Source: Curtobacterium sp. SGAir0471
GTDB lineage: Bacteria > Actinomycetota > Actinomycetes > Actinomycetales > Microbacteriaceae
Length of the DNA: 64,000 nt
Assembly (NCBI RefSeq): GCF_005490985.1
Contig: NZ_CP027869.1
Coordinates: 930,001 to 994,000 of the forward strand
Reading direction: 5' to 3'
In this document: piece by piece, positions 49,390-57,839 of the stretch
Layout: every line of letters starts with the position of its first letter
Numbering within the stretch: position 1 is the first letter of the stretch
Translations under genes and position numbers: made by a program
The notes under the pieces: model-generated
Databases searched by the model: none
Told to the model about the DNA's origin: nothing
Seen by the model: the letters and a program-made list of their open reading frames with translations, nothing else

Positions 49390-50109
49390 ATGCCTGCAAC
49401 CACGCAGTCCGCAGTACCGTCCACCGCCCCGAAGCGCTCGTTGCGCTGGCGGGTCGTCGACATCGTCGTCGCCAGCGTCCTCGCCGTCGCGATCGGCGTC
49501 GTCTTCAAGCTCTGGGAGTTCGGCTACGAGCCGATCAGCGCCGTCGCCGGTCTGGTCCTGCCCGGCACCCAGGCGCTCTTCGGCGGGGTCTGGCTGCTCG
49601 CCGGACCGGTCGTCGCGATCGTCGTCCGGAAGCCCGGCGCCGCGCTCTACGCCGAGATGGTCGCCGCCAGCGTCGAGGCGCTGCTCGGCACGCAGTGGGG
49701 GTGGCTGACGCTCGAGGCCGGCCTCGTGCAGGGCCTCGGTGCCGAGCTCGTGCTCGCGCTGTTCCTGTACCGCGCCTACCGCCTGCCGGTCGTCGTGCTC
49801 GCCGGTGCCGCCGCCGGCCTCGCCCTCGGCATCAACGACACGGTGCTCTGGTACCCGGGCCTCGACGCCGCCTTCAAGACCGTCTACGTCGTGTCCGCCG
49901 TGGTGTCCGGCGCCGTGATCGCCGGACTCGGCTCGTGGCTGCTCGTCCGGGCGCTCGCCGCGACCGGGGTGCTCTCCTCGTTCGCAGCGGGGCGTGAGCA
50001 CGCTCGACGGTCGCAGGCCCCGGGGACGACCTCGGCGGACGCGGTGGCCACCGACACCGAGACGCCTGCCGCCGAGCAGGCCGAGCGCGGGTCCCGCGCC
50101 GCCCGGTGA
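49390..50109 (+). CDS. ykoE: Thiamine-type ECF transporter substrate-binding subunit YkoE
   Basis: The 239-residue membrane protein has five to six helices (VVDIVVASVLAVAIGVVFKLW, FGGVWLLAGPVVAIVVRKPG, LTLEAGLVQGLGAELVLALF). The pattern YEPISAVAGLVLPGTQALFGGVW and KPGAALYAEMVAASVEALLGTQWG is that of YkoE S-components, which bind thiamine or its precursor HMP. The TPP riboswitch just upstream agrees. The last ~40 residues are a polar tail. Its stop overlaps the ATPase start (GTGA). Confidence 0.95.
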   Translation: MPATTQSAVPSTAPKRSLRWRVVDIVVASVLAVAIGVVFKLWEFGYEPISAVAGLVLPGTQALFGGVWLLAGPVVAIVVRKPGAALYAEMVAASVEALLGTQWGWLTLEAGLVQGLGAELVLALFLYRAYRLPVVVLAGAAAGLALGINDTVLWYPGLDAAFKTVYVVSAVVSGAVIAGLGSWLLVRALAATGVLSSFAAGREHARRSQAPGTTSADAVATDTETPAAEQAERGSRAAR

Positions 50110-51908
50110 CCGCCGTGTCGTCCTCGGGGGCGGCGCGCGTCGTCTTCCGTGACTGGGGCTGGCGGTACGCCGGGCGCGACGCCTGGGCCGTCCGCGGCCT
50201 GGACCTCGTCGTCGAGCCGGGTGGGCGCGTCGCGGTCGTCGGTCCATCGGGCGCCGGCAAGTCGACGGTGCTCCGTGCGGTGGCGGCGGTCCTGGCCGAC
50301 GAACCCGACCCCGACGACGACACCGCGGCAGCCGTGCAGGGCTCCGTCCTGGTCGACGGTGCCGACCCCCGCGCGGTCCGCGGGCGCGTCGGCCTCGTCA
50401 TGCAGGACCCCGAGGCCCACACGGTGATGTCGCGCATCGGCGACGACGTGGCCTTCGGCTGTGAGAACACCGGGGTGCCCCGGGCCGAGACCTGGGAACG
50501 GGTCCGGCACGCGCTCGGGGTCGTCGGACTCGACCTGCCCCTCGACCGGTCCACGAGCCGGCTCTCCGGCGGGCAGCGGCAGCGTCTGGCGCTCGCGGGG
50601 GTGCTCGCGATGCGTCCGGGGGTGCTCGTGCTCGACGAACCGTGCGCGAACCTCGACCCCGAGGGGGTGGCGCAGGTCCACGACGCCGTCCGGGCGCTGC
50701 TCGACACCACCGGCGCGACCATGCTCGTGGTCGAGCACCGGATCGGCACCTGGCTCGACCTGGTCGACCGCCTCGTGCTGCTCGAACCCGGCGGCGGCGT
50801 GGTCGCGGACGGGGCCCCGGCGACGGTGCTCGCGGAGCACGGCGCTGCGCTCACCGCGGCCGGCGTGTGGGTGCCGGGCGCCGAGCCGGCCCGGGGCTCG
50901 TCCCGAGCAGGCGGGGTCCCGTCGCGCGCGGCCGGCGGCGCGTCGCCAGGGAGCGGGGGCGCGTCGCGAGCGGGCGGCGCTCCTGCGCCAGCGGACCGGG
51001 CCTCCTCGCGAGCGGGCGGAACCGCACCGGGTGCACCGCCCGACGAGGGCACGTTCCGCCCGCTCGACGGGGGAACGCTGCTGCTCGAGGCGCTGGGACT
51101 CGCGACCGCCCGCGGTGGGCTCCTCGGACGGACCGGCGGCACCCGCGTCGGCAGCGACATCGACCTCGGGGTCCGGCGCGGCCGGGTCCTCGCGATCACC
51201 GGCCCGAACGGCGTCGGTAAGTCGACGCTCGGCCTCACCCTCGCGGGACTCCTGCGACCCGCGGGCGGCACGCTCCGGGCGACGCCAGGGCTGGCCGAGG
51301 ACGCCGGTCCCGCACCACACCGGTGGACGAGCCGACAGCTGGCCGCCCGGATCGGCACGGTGTTCCAGGACCCCGGGCACCAGTTCGTCGCACGCAGCGT
51401 CCGCGAGGAGCTCGCCGCAGGCCCGCGCGCGCTCGGCGTGACGGACGTGGACGCTCGGGTCGAGGAGCTCCTCGACCTGTTCGGGTTGCGGCACCTCGCC
51501 GACGCCAACCCGTTCACGCTGTCCGGTGGTGAGCAGCGACGGCTCGCGATCGGGGCCGTCGTGGCCTCGAGGCCGCCGGTGGTCGTGCTCGACGAGCCGA
51601 CCTCGGGACAGGACCGCGCGACCTGGCAGGCCGTGGTCGACCTGCTCGGGGCGACGGCGGACGCGGGGACGGCGCTCGTCGTGGTGACCCACGACCGTGA
51701 CCTCGTCCGCGCGCTCGACGCCGACGAGGTCGTGCTCGCTGCCGACGGCGCACACCCCGTGGCGACGACGAGCGGCGGCGACGAGTGGTCGGCGGACGCA
51801 CGGGCCGAACCCGTGACGCGCGGCGGTGACGAGGCGTCGGCGGACGCACGGACCGGGGCGGCGGACGGTGCCGACCTGAACCGACCGACCACGGAGGTGC
51901 ACCGGTGA
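50106..51908 (+). CDS. ykoD: Fused double ATP-binding ECF subunit YkoD with a repeat-derived linker
   Basis: The 600-residue protein has two complete ABC ATPase domains. First half: GPSGAGKSTVLRA, LSGGQRQRLALAG, VLVLDEPCANLDPEG. Second half: GPNGVGKSTLGLTLAG, LSGGEQRRLAIGA, VVVLDEPTSGQDRAT. Between them, about residues 262-322, is an Ala/Gly/Ser/Arg linker. Its DNA (50888-51065) contains several GAGCGGGCGG family B halves, including a facing pair (GAGCGGGCGGAACC and GTTCCGCCCGCTC at ~51020-51065). GTG start. It energises YkoE/YkoC. The C-terminal ~45 residues are an acidic/Arg tail. Confidence 0.94.
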   Translation: MTAVSSSGAARVVFRDWGWRYAGRDAWAVRGLDLVVEPGGRVAVVGPSGAGKSTVLRAVAAVLADEPDPDDDTAAAVQGSVLVDGADPRAVRGRVGLVMQDPEAHTVMSRIGDDVAFGCENTGVPRAETWERVRHALGVVGLDLPLDRSTSRLSGGQRQRLALAGVLAMRPGVLVLDEPCANLDPEGVAQVHDAVRALLDTTGATMLVVEHRIGTWLDLVDRLVLLEPGGGVVADGAPATVLAEHGAALTAAGVWVPGAEPARGSSRAGGVPSRAAGGASPGSGGASRAGGAPAPADRASSRAGGTAPGAPPDEGTFRPLDGGTLLLEALGLATARGGLLGRTGGTRVGSDIDLGVRRGRVLAITGPNGVGKSTLGLTLAGLLRPAGGTLRATPGLAEDAGPAPHRWTSRQLAARIGTVFQDPGHQFVARSVREELAAGPRALGVTDVDARVEELLDLFGLRHLADANPFTLSGGEQRRLAIGAVVASRPPVVVLDEPTSGQDRATWQAVVDLLGATADAGTALVVVTHDRDLVRALDADEVVLAADGAHPVATTSGGDEWSADARAEPVTRGGDEASADARTGAADGADLNRPTTEVHR

Positions 51909-52711
51909 CCACCTCGACCGCGCACGCCGACGAGGGTGGGGGAGCCGTGCCTCCCGTCCGGACCCGACGCGGGGTCGCCGGAGTCCAACCCGTGGCGGCG
52001 ATGCTCGGTGTGCTCGCGCTCGGCGTGTGCCTCGTGACGAGCCTCGACGTCGTGTCCGCATCGGTCGCGCTCGCGCTGGAGCTCCTGCTCCTGCCGGTCC
52101 TCCGGATCCCACCGCGGACCGCGCTACTGCGGGCGTCGCCGGTGCTCGTCGCCGTGCCCCTGACGGCGCTGAGCATCGCACTGTACGGGCGGCCCTCCGG
52201 GCGGGAGTGGTTCGACCTCGGCTTCGCGCACGTCACCGACGGATCGCTGGCGCTCGCGCTGGCGACGGCGCTGCGGGTCCTCGCGGTCGGGCTGCCGGCG
52301 GTGCTGCTCTTCGTGGGGGTCGACCCGACCGACCTGGCGGACGGGCTCGCACAGCTGCTGCGGCTGCCGGCGCGGTTCGTGCTCGGGGCCCTCGCCGCGG
52401 TGCGGATGACGACCCTGCTCGGCGAGGACTGGCGCCAGCTCGCGATGGCGCGACGCGCGCGCGGGCTCGCCGACCACGGTCGACTGCGTCGCGGGGCGTC
52501 GATGGCGTTCGCGCTGCTCGTGCTCGCGCTCCGACGGGCGACGACCCTGGCGGTGGCGATGGAGTCGCGCGGGTTCGGCGCTCCCGGTCCGCGGACGTGG
52601 GCGCGGCCGGCGCGGTTCGCGGGACCGGAGTGGGCGATGGTCGCCGTGCTGGTGGGCATCGGTGTCGTGTCGACCGCCGTCGCCGTGGCCGTGGGGAGCT
52701 GGCGTGCCTGA
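51905..52711 (+). CDS. ykoC: ECF transporter transmembrane subunit YkoC (EcfT family)
   Basis: The 268-residue protein has five to six helices. The EcfT coupling helices are present (MARRARGLADHGRLRRGASM and, near the C-terminus, AMESRGFGAPGPRTWARP). The N-terminal ~25 residues precede the first helix and contain a family A half-site in DNA (TGCCTCCCGTCCGG near 51950). The GTG start overlaps the YkoD stop, and the stop overlaps the kinase gene. Confidence 0.93.
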   Translation: MTTSTAHADEGGGAVPPVRTRRGVAGVQPVAAMLGVLALGVCLVTSLDVVSASVALALELLLLPVLRIPPRTALLRASPVLVAVPLTALSIALYGRPSGREWFDLGFAHVTDGSLALALATALRVLAVGLPAVLLFVGVDPTDLADGLAQLLRLPARFVLGALAAVRMTTLLGEDWRQLAMARRARGLADHGRLRRGASMAFALLVLALRRATTLAVAMESRGFGAPGPRTWARPARFAGPEWAMVAVLVGIGVVSTAVAVAVGSWRA

Positions 52712-53345
52712 GCTCGGGCGGCCCGCGCCCACCGCGCACGCGACGCCCGACGCTGCGTCGGGCTCGGCGCCCGACGCTGCGTCGGGCCCGGCGCCCGACG
52801 CTGCGTCGGGCTCAGCGCCCGACGCGGCGCTCGTCGAGGGGCTCGCCGCCGCCGCGGCCGGGACTGCTGCTGCCGCCGGAAGGCGCCTCGTCGTGCTGGT
52901 CGACGGGCGCTCGGGCACCGGGAAGACCACGCTGGGGGACGCCCTCGCGGCTCGGCTCGGCGCAGGAGTCGTGCACCTCGACGACGTCTACCCCGGGTGG
53001 GACGGTCTGCGGGCGGCCGCGGACGCGGTGGTGTCGGACGTGCTCGGGACGCGGTCCGGGTACCGACGGTGGGACTGGGGGCGGTCCGAGCCCGCGGGGT
53101 GGGTGCCGCTCGAGCCGGACGCGCCGCTGGTGGTCGAGGGGTGCGGGGCGCTCTCCCGGGCGTCCGCACCACTCGCGACGCTCCGGGTGTGGCTCGAGGC
53201 CGACGACGAGGTCCGGCGCGACCGGGCGATCGGTCGCGACGGCGAGGTGTTCGCCCGCGAGTGGGAGCGCTGGGCGGCGCAGGAGCGGGCGTTCATCGCG
53301 GCCGAGGCGCCGCGTGCGCTCGCCGACGTGGTCGTCCGGACGTAG
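52704..53345 (+). CDS. P-loop kinase-like protein coupled to the thiamine transporter
   Basis: The 213-residue protein begins with a disordered, repeated segment (DAASGSAP three times, from a 24-bp DNA repeat). After that is a nucleotide-binding core: Walker A GRSGTGKTT at residues 68-76, VHLDDVYPGWDGL, VVEGCGAL and a lid RDRAIGRDGEVFAREWERW. It resembles uridine-kinase-like small P-loop phosphotransferases. The GTG start overlaps the ykoC stop. A role in salvage of the transported thiamine or precursor is possible but unproven. Confidence 0.8.
   Translation: MPELGRPAPTAHATPDAASGSAPDAASGPAPDAASGSAPDAALVEGLAAAAAGTAAAAGRRLVVLVDGRSGTGKTTLGDALAARLGAGVVHLDDVYPGWDGLRAAADAVVSDVLGTRSGYRRWDWGRSEPAGWVPLEPDAPLVVEGCGALSRASAPLATLRVWLEADDEVRRDRAIGRDGEVFAREWERWAAQERAFIAAEAPRALADVVVRT
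52745..52829 (+). repeat. 24-bp in-frame tandem repeat, about 3.5 copies
   Basis: Units of GCCCGACGCTGCGTCGGGCT-type sequence start at 52745, 52769, 52793 and 52817 (partial). Each unit is itself a hairpin (CCCGACG-CTG-CGTCGGG). It encodes the DAASGSAP repeats at the N-terminus of the kinase-like protein. Confidence 0.9.
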
Positions 53346-53381
53346 GGAGGGGCGGGCCGGCGGCGACTCGTCCGGCGAGTT

Positions 53382-53439
53382 CACGCGCCCAGCGACACCT
53401 CACGCCCGTCGGGACCCGTGAAGTGTCGCTGAGCGCGTG
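53382..53439. terminator. Hairpin between the ECF operon and the convergent MHS gene
   Basis: CACGCGCCCAGCGACACCTC and its partner at 53417-53439 pair over 23 bp with two mismatches. It contains CAGCGACA/TGTCGCTG, a motif repeated in the hairpin at 57745. Both convergent transcripts end here. Confidence 0.75.
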
Positions 53440-53442
53440 GAG

Positions 53443-54813
53443 TCACTCGGCGCGACCGGCGCCGCCGCGCGGACTGACGTCCACCCGCCGCGCGTCCCGC
53501 ACCGGGTCCACCGCGAACACCGCCGCCACGACCGAGAGCACCGCGTACACCCCGAGGTACGCGCACAGGATCCACGGCGAACCCCCGCCCACCTCGACGA
53601 ACACCGCCGCGAGCAACGGCGTCAACCCCACCGAGAAGATCGACCCGATCTGGTAGCCGAGACTCATCCCCGAGTAGCGCCGACCCGTCGGGAACTGCTC
53701 CGCGAACCACGCCGCCTGCGGCCCGTAGATGCTGTCGTGGAACACGCTCATGCCGATCAGCGCCACGAGGGGGAGCAGCACGAGGGGCCCGGCGTCGAGG
53801 AACGCGAAGAACGGCCAGATCAGCACCGCGATCCCGACCGCCGACCCGATCGCGAGCGGCCGGCGCCCGACACGGTCCGACAACCACCCCCAGAACGGCG
53901 TCGACACGAGGGACACCGCCGAGATCACGAGCACCGCCTGCAGGCCTGCGGCCGACCCCTCCTCGCCGCGCTTCGCCCCGAGGTACGTCAGCGAGTACGT
54001 CGTCAGGATCGAGTACAGCGCCGGCTGCACGAGCCGCAGCCCGGCGGTCACCAGGATCGACCGCGGGTGTCGGCGGACCGCCTGCCACACCGGGAACCGC
54101 TCGACACCACCGGACGCGCGCAGCTCCTGGAACACCGGGGCGTCCTGGACGCCGAGCCGGATGACGAGCCCGACCGCGACGATCACCGCCGAGAACAGGA
54201 ACGGCAGTCGCCAGCCCCACGCCAGGAACGCATCGTTGCCGAGCACGGTCCGCACGAGCGTGAAGACCCCGGTCGCCAGGAGCATCCCGCCCGCGGATCC
54301 CATCTGGGTGAACGCCCCGAACAGACCCCGGTGCCGCACCGGCGCGTGCTCGACCGACAGCAGCGCCGACCCGCCCCACTCGGCACCCGCGGCGACACCC
54401 TGCAGCAGCCGCAGGACCACGAGCGCGACGACCGCCCCGACGCCGATCGTCGCCGCAGAGGGGATCACCCCGATGAGCGTCGACGCGATCCCCATGAGCA
54501 CGAGCGACGCGACGAGCAGCTTCTTCCGCCCGATCCGGTCACCCAGATGCCCGGCCACGATGCCGCCGAGCGGCCGCGCCACGAACCCGACGCCGTAGGT
54601 CGCGAACGACGCGATGACCCCGACCGCGGGCGTCACGGTCGGGAAGAACGTGGGTGCGAAGACGAGCGCCGAGGCCGTCGCGTACAGGTAGAAGTCGTAG
54701 TACTCGACGGTCGTCCCGACGAACGACGCGAGGGCGACGCGACGTCGGGTCGCGTTCGTCGACGGATCGGTGGGACGGACGGGAGGCGCGGCTGCGGTCG
54801 TCTGGATCGGCAT
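53443..54813 (-). CDS. MHS family MFS transporter (proline/shikimate-type metabolite:H+ symporter)
   Basis: The 456-residue protein has twelve helices. RRVALASFVGTTVEYYDFYL and the GHLGDRIGRKKLLVASL loop are the MHS signature; AAGAEWGGSALL follows. It starts MPIQTTAAAPPVRPTDPS at an ATG at 54813; the longer open frame upstream is in the promoter region of the divergent oxidoreductase. A family A half-site (GGACGGGAGGCGCGG, 54777-54791) falls in its disordered N-terminus. It probably imports a substrate for the divergent monooxygenase genes. Confidence 0.92.
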   Translation of the reverse strand: MPIQTTAAAPPVRPTDPSTNATRRRVALASFVGTTVEYYDFYLYATASALVFAPTFFPTVTPAVGVIASFATYGVGFVARPLGGIVAGHLGDRIGRKKLLVASLVLMGIASTLIGVIPSAATIGVGAVVALVVLRLLQGVAAGAEWGGSALLSVEHAPVRHRGLFGAFTQMGSAGGMLLATGVFTLVRTVLGNDAFLAWGWRLPFLFSAVIVAVGLVIRLGVQDAPVFQELRASGGVERFPVWQAVRRHPRSILVTAGLRLVQPALYSILTTYSLTYLGAKRGEEGSAAGLQAVLVISAVSLVSTPFWGWLSDRVGRRPLAIGSAVGIAVLIWPFFAFLDAGPLVLLPLVALIGMSVFHDSIYGPQAAWFAEQFPTGRRYSGMSLGYQIGSIFSVGLTPLLAAVFVEVGGGSPWILCAYLGVYAVLSVVAAVFAVDPVRDARRVDVSPRGGAGRAE

Positions 54814-54913
54814 GACCCAGGAGCATGGTCGCCGCCCGGCCCCGACGGAACACCGCCCGTAACGCGAGGTCACGTCACGTCGCCGGCGCGGCATCGGTCG
54901 ACACCATGGATCC

Positions 54914-56402
54914 ATGAGCGATGCACCGATCCGTCCGCTGCGCTTCGCGGCCTTCGTCATGAACACGACGTCGCACATCCAGCACGGCCTCTGGCGGCAC
55001 CCCGAGGCGCGGCAGGCCGACTTCGACGACGTGACGCTGTGGACCGACCTCGCGAAGACGCTCGAGCGCGGAAAGTTCGATGCGATGTTCTTCGCGGACG
55101 TCGTCGGCACGTACGGGCCCGCCCGCGGCGACTACTCGACAAACCTCCGCGAGGGCCTCCAGATCCCCTCGAACGACCCGTCCGTCCTGCTCTCCGCGCT
55201 CGCCGTGTCCACGGAGCACCTCGGCCTGGCATTCACCTCGAGCGTCATCCAGGCGCACCCGTTCGACTTCGCCCGCAAGGTCTCGACGCTCGACCACATC
55301 ACCCGCGGCCGCATCGGCTGGAACGTCGTCACGAGCGCCCTCGACAGCGCCGCCCGCAACTTCGGGGCCGACCGGCTCGAGGAGCACGACGAGCGCTACG
55401 CCTGGGCCGAGGAGTACCTCGAGGTCTGCGCGAAGCTCTGGGAGGGGTCGTGGGACGACGGTGCCGTCCTCAAGGACCCGGTGCGCGGGTACGCCGACCC
55501 GGAGAAGGTGCACCGCATCGACCACCACGGGAAGCGGTACGACGTGCAGGGTCCGCACCTCAGCGCCCCATCGCCGCAGCGTACGCCGGTGCTGTTCCAG
55601 GCAGGGTCCTCGCCGGCCGGTCGGGCCTTCGCCGCGCGGAACGCCGAGGCCCAGTTCATCCTCACCTCCAACCGCGACGCCACCGAGCAGCTCATCCACG
55701 AGACCCGCGACCTCGCGGCCGCAGCCGGCCGACGCCGGGAGGACATCGCCTTCTTCCTCGGCCTGACCTTCGTCACCGGGTCCACCGAGGCCGAGGCGAA
55801 GGCCAAGGAGGCGGAGATCGACGAGTACCTCGCAGCCGACGGGTTCCTCGTGCACTCGAACCTCGGCTTCGACCCCGACACCGGCGAACCGCTCGACCCC
55901 GCGACGCCGCTGTCCGAGGTCCGGACGCACGCCGGGCAGTCGCACCTCCAGTGGCTCCGCGAGGCCGCCGGCGACCGTGAGCCGACCATCGCCGACCTCG
56001 CCCGGCTGTCCGCCAAGCTCCGCGCCCGCGTCGTCGGGACGCCCGAGCAGATCGCCGACGAGCTCGCCGCGTGGCAGCACGTCGGTGTCGACGGGGTGAA
56101 CGTCATCAACTGGACGCTGCCCGGCTCGTACGAGGAATTCGTGGACGACATCGCGCCGACCCTGCAGCAGCGGGGACTCATGCAGTCCGAGTACCGGGAG
56201 GGCAGGCACCCTGCGCGAGAAGCTCTTCGGCCACGCGCAGCTGCCGGACTCCCACCCGGCCAGGCGGTGGCGCGGGGCGTTCTCCGGCGGGTCGAGCGGG
56301 TCCGGCGGGTCCGGCGTGACTGGCGTGACTGGCGGGTCCGGCGCGTCCGGCGACGCGACGGGCTCGGACGGCGGGCGCGACGCCGTGGAGGTGACCGCGT
56401 GA
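54914..56402 (+). CDS. NtaA/SnaA/DszA-type LLM flavin monooxygenase, 3' end frameshifted
   Basis: The FMNH2-dependent luciferase-fold monooxygenase runs intact to about residue 430: FAAFVMNTTSHIQHGLW, FFADVVGTYGPARGDYSTNLRE, HITRGRIGWNVVTSALDSAARNF, GPHLSAPSPQRTPVLFQAG and GVDGVNVINWTLPGSYEEF. At 56201-56208 the sequence reads GGCAGGCA, a 4-bp duplication; without it the frame continues GTLREKLFGHAQLPDSHPAR, the expected family C-terminus, and stops at 56402. With it, the frame enters Arg-rich nonsense and fuses to the next gene, giving a spurious 917-residue product. Start ATG at 54914. The gene is divergent from the MHS transporter. Confidence 0.85.
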
Positions 56403-57667
56403 CCGACGCGACGACGACCGACGGGGCTGCTCCGCGCCTCCAGACCGACCGGCTGACGGCCCTGCGGAACCACTTCGCCCCGGTCTTCGGCCGCATCCGC
56501 GAGGGGGCCGTCGGGCGCGAGCTGGCGTCCGGGAGCCCGGGGGAGCGGCAGCTGCCGCACGCCGAGGTCCGGGCACTCGCGGAGGCGGGCTTCGGTCGCC
56601 TCCGCGTGCCCGAGGACCGCGGCGGCTTCGGTGTGACGCTCGTGGAGCTGGCGCACCTGGTGGCGGACCTCGCGGCGGCGGACTCGAACATCGCGCACCT
56701 GTGGCGCGGGCACTTCGGGTACACCGAACTCGTGCTCCTGCGTCCGGATTCGCCCGGTCGTGATGAGTGGCTGCAGCGGATCGTCGACGGGGCGGTCGTG
56801 GGGAACGCGACCTCGGAGCGGACCGGCACCACGCTCGCGGACATCTCGACGACCGTCGCGCCCGACGCCGACGGGACGTGGCGGCTCGACGGGCGGAAGT
56901 TCTACTCGACCGGCACGCTCTACGCCGACTGGATCTACCTGGCGGCCGACCGCGACGGCGAGCGGGTGACGTTCGCGGTGCCCACGGACGCGCCCGGCGT
57001 CACCGGGGTCGACGACTGGGACGGGTTCGGGCAGCGGCTCACCGCCTCGGGGACGACGGTCTTCGACGGCGTCGCGGTCGACGAGTCGGTGATCTCGGGG
57101 TACCGGGACGCGCCGCTGTCGCACATCCAGGCCTTCTACCAGCTGTACCTGCTGGCGGTGCTCGCGGGGATCGGGCAGGCCGTCGTCGACGACGCGGTGG
57201 CGTTCGTCCGACCGCGGACCCGGACGTACATCCACGCGAACGCCGCCGTACCGGGGGACGACCCGCAGGTGCTCGCCGTGCTCGGGCGCCTGTCGTCGGG
57301 GGCGTTCACGGCTCGGTCGCTCGTCGCTGCGGCGGCCGGGCTGCTCGACGGGGTCGTGGCGACCAACGTGCCGGGGGTCGGCGTCGACCACGCGGTGCTC
57401 GACGCGGCCGAGAACGCCGTCTACCAGGCGCAGGTCGAGGTCGGGCCGCGGGTGCTGCGGGCGGCAACGGAGCTGTTCGAGGTCGGCGGGGCCTCGGCGG
57501 CGGACCGGACCCGGGCGCTCGACCGGCACTGGCGGAACGCGCGGGTCGTGGCGTCGCACAACCCGGCCGTGTACAAGGAGCGGCTCGTGGGCGAGTACGT
57601 GCTGCACGGGCGGGGGCCGGTCGACGCGTGGGAGCGGTACCACGAGGTTGGGCCGACGCGGTTCTGA
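56399..57667 (+). CDS. Acyl-CoA dehydrogenase-fold flavin monooxygenase (DszC/SfnB-like)
   Basis: The 422-residue protein starts at a GTG that overlaps the corrected stop of the preceding gene (GTGA). It shows the dehydrogenase fold: AGFGRLRVPEDRGGFGVTLVE, NATSERTGTTLADISTTV, KFYSTGTLYADWIYL and a C-terminal helical domain with AATELFEVGGASAADRTRALDRHWRNAR. The last part (ALDRHWRNARV.ASHNP) is typical of the flavin-dependent monooxygenase branch, which pairs with LLM enzymes in desulfurisation and sulfonate use. The two genes were translationally coupled before the frameshift. Confidence 0.9.
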   Translation: MTDATTTDGAAPRLQTDRLTALRNHFAPVFGRIREGAVGRELASGSPGERQLPHAEVRALAEAGFGRLRVPEDRGGFGVTLVELAHLVADLAAADSNIAHLWRGHFGYTELVLLRPDSPGRDEWLQRIVDGAVVGNATSERTGTTLADISTTVAPDADGTWRLDGRKFYSTGTLYADWIYLAADRDGERVTFAVPTDAPGVTGVDDWDGFGQRLTASGTTVFDGVAVDESVISGYRDAPLSHIQAFYQLYLLAVLAGIGQAVVDDAVAFVRPRTRTYIHANAAVPGDDPQVLAVLGRLSSGAFTARSLVAAAAGLLDGVVATNVPGVGVDHAVLDAAENAVYQAQVEVGPRVLRAATELFEVGGASAADRTRALDRHWRNARVVASHNPAVYKERLVGEYVLHGRGPVDAWERYHEVGPTRF

Positions 57668-57683
57668 GGGCCAGGCGGCGCGG

Positions 57684-57736
57684 CGCGCGTGCGCGGGTGC
57701 GCGGGTGCGCGGGTGCGCGCGTGCGCGCGTGCGCGG
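57684..57736. repeat. Alternating purine-pyrimidine (GCGCGGGT/GCGCGT) tract
   Basis: About 50 bp of iterated GCGCGGGT and GCGCGT follow the monooxygenase gene. Such alternating GC/GT sequence can form Z-DNA and is prone to slippage. It lies between convergent genes. Confidence 0.7.
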
Positions 57737-57744
57737 GCGAGTCT

Positions 57745-57798
57745 CGCGCTCAGCGACGGTTCTCGGGCTCGTTCGCCCGCGATGCGTCGCTGAGCGCG
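57745..57798. terminator. Hairpin between the monooxygenase and metallopeptidase genes
   Basis: CGCGCTCAGCGAC (57745-57757) pairs perfectly with GTCGCTGAGCGCG (57786-57798). The core is the same as in the hairpin at 53382, suggesting a third small family. A long loop lies between. Confidence 0.65.
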
Positions 57799-57839
57799 GG
57801 CCTCGGTCGACCACTGCGCTGCGCCGCGCTGCGCTGCGG

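Noticed and set aside
54914..57667. A single 917-residue LLM-monooxygenase/acyl-CoA-dehydrogenase fusion protein
   Set aside because: The junction is an Arg-rich stretch typical of out-of-frame high-GC DNA. Removing 4 bp restores the normal C-terminus and a GTGA overlap with the next gene. The fusion is an artefact of the GGCA duplication.
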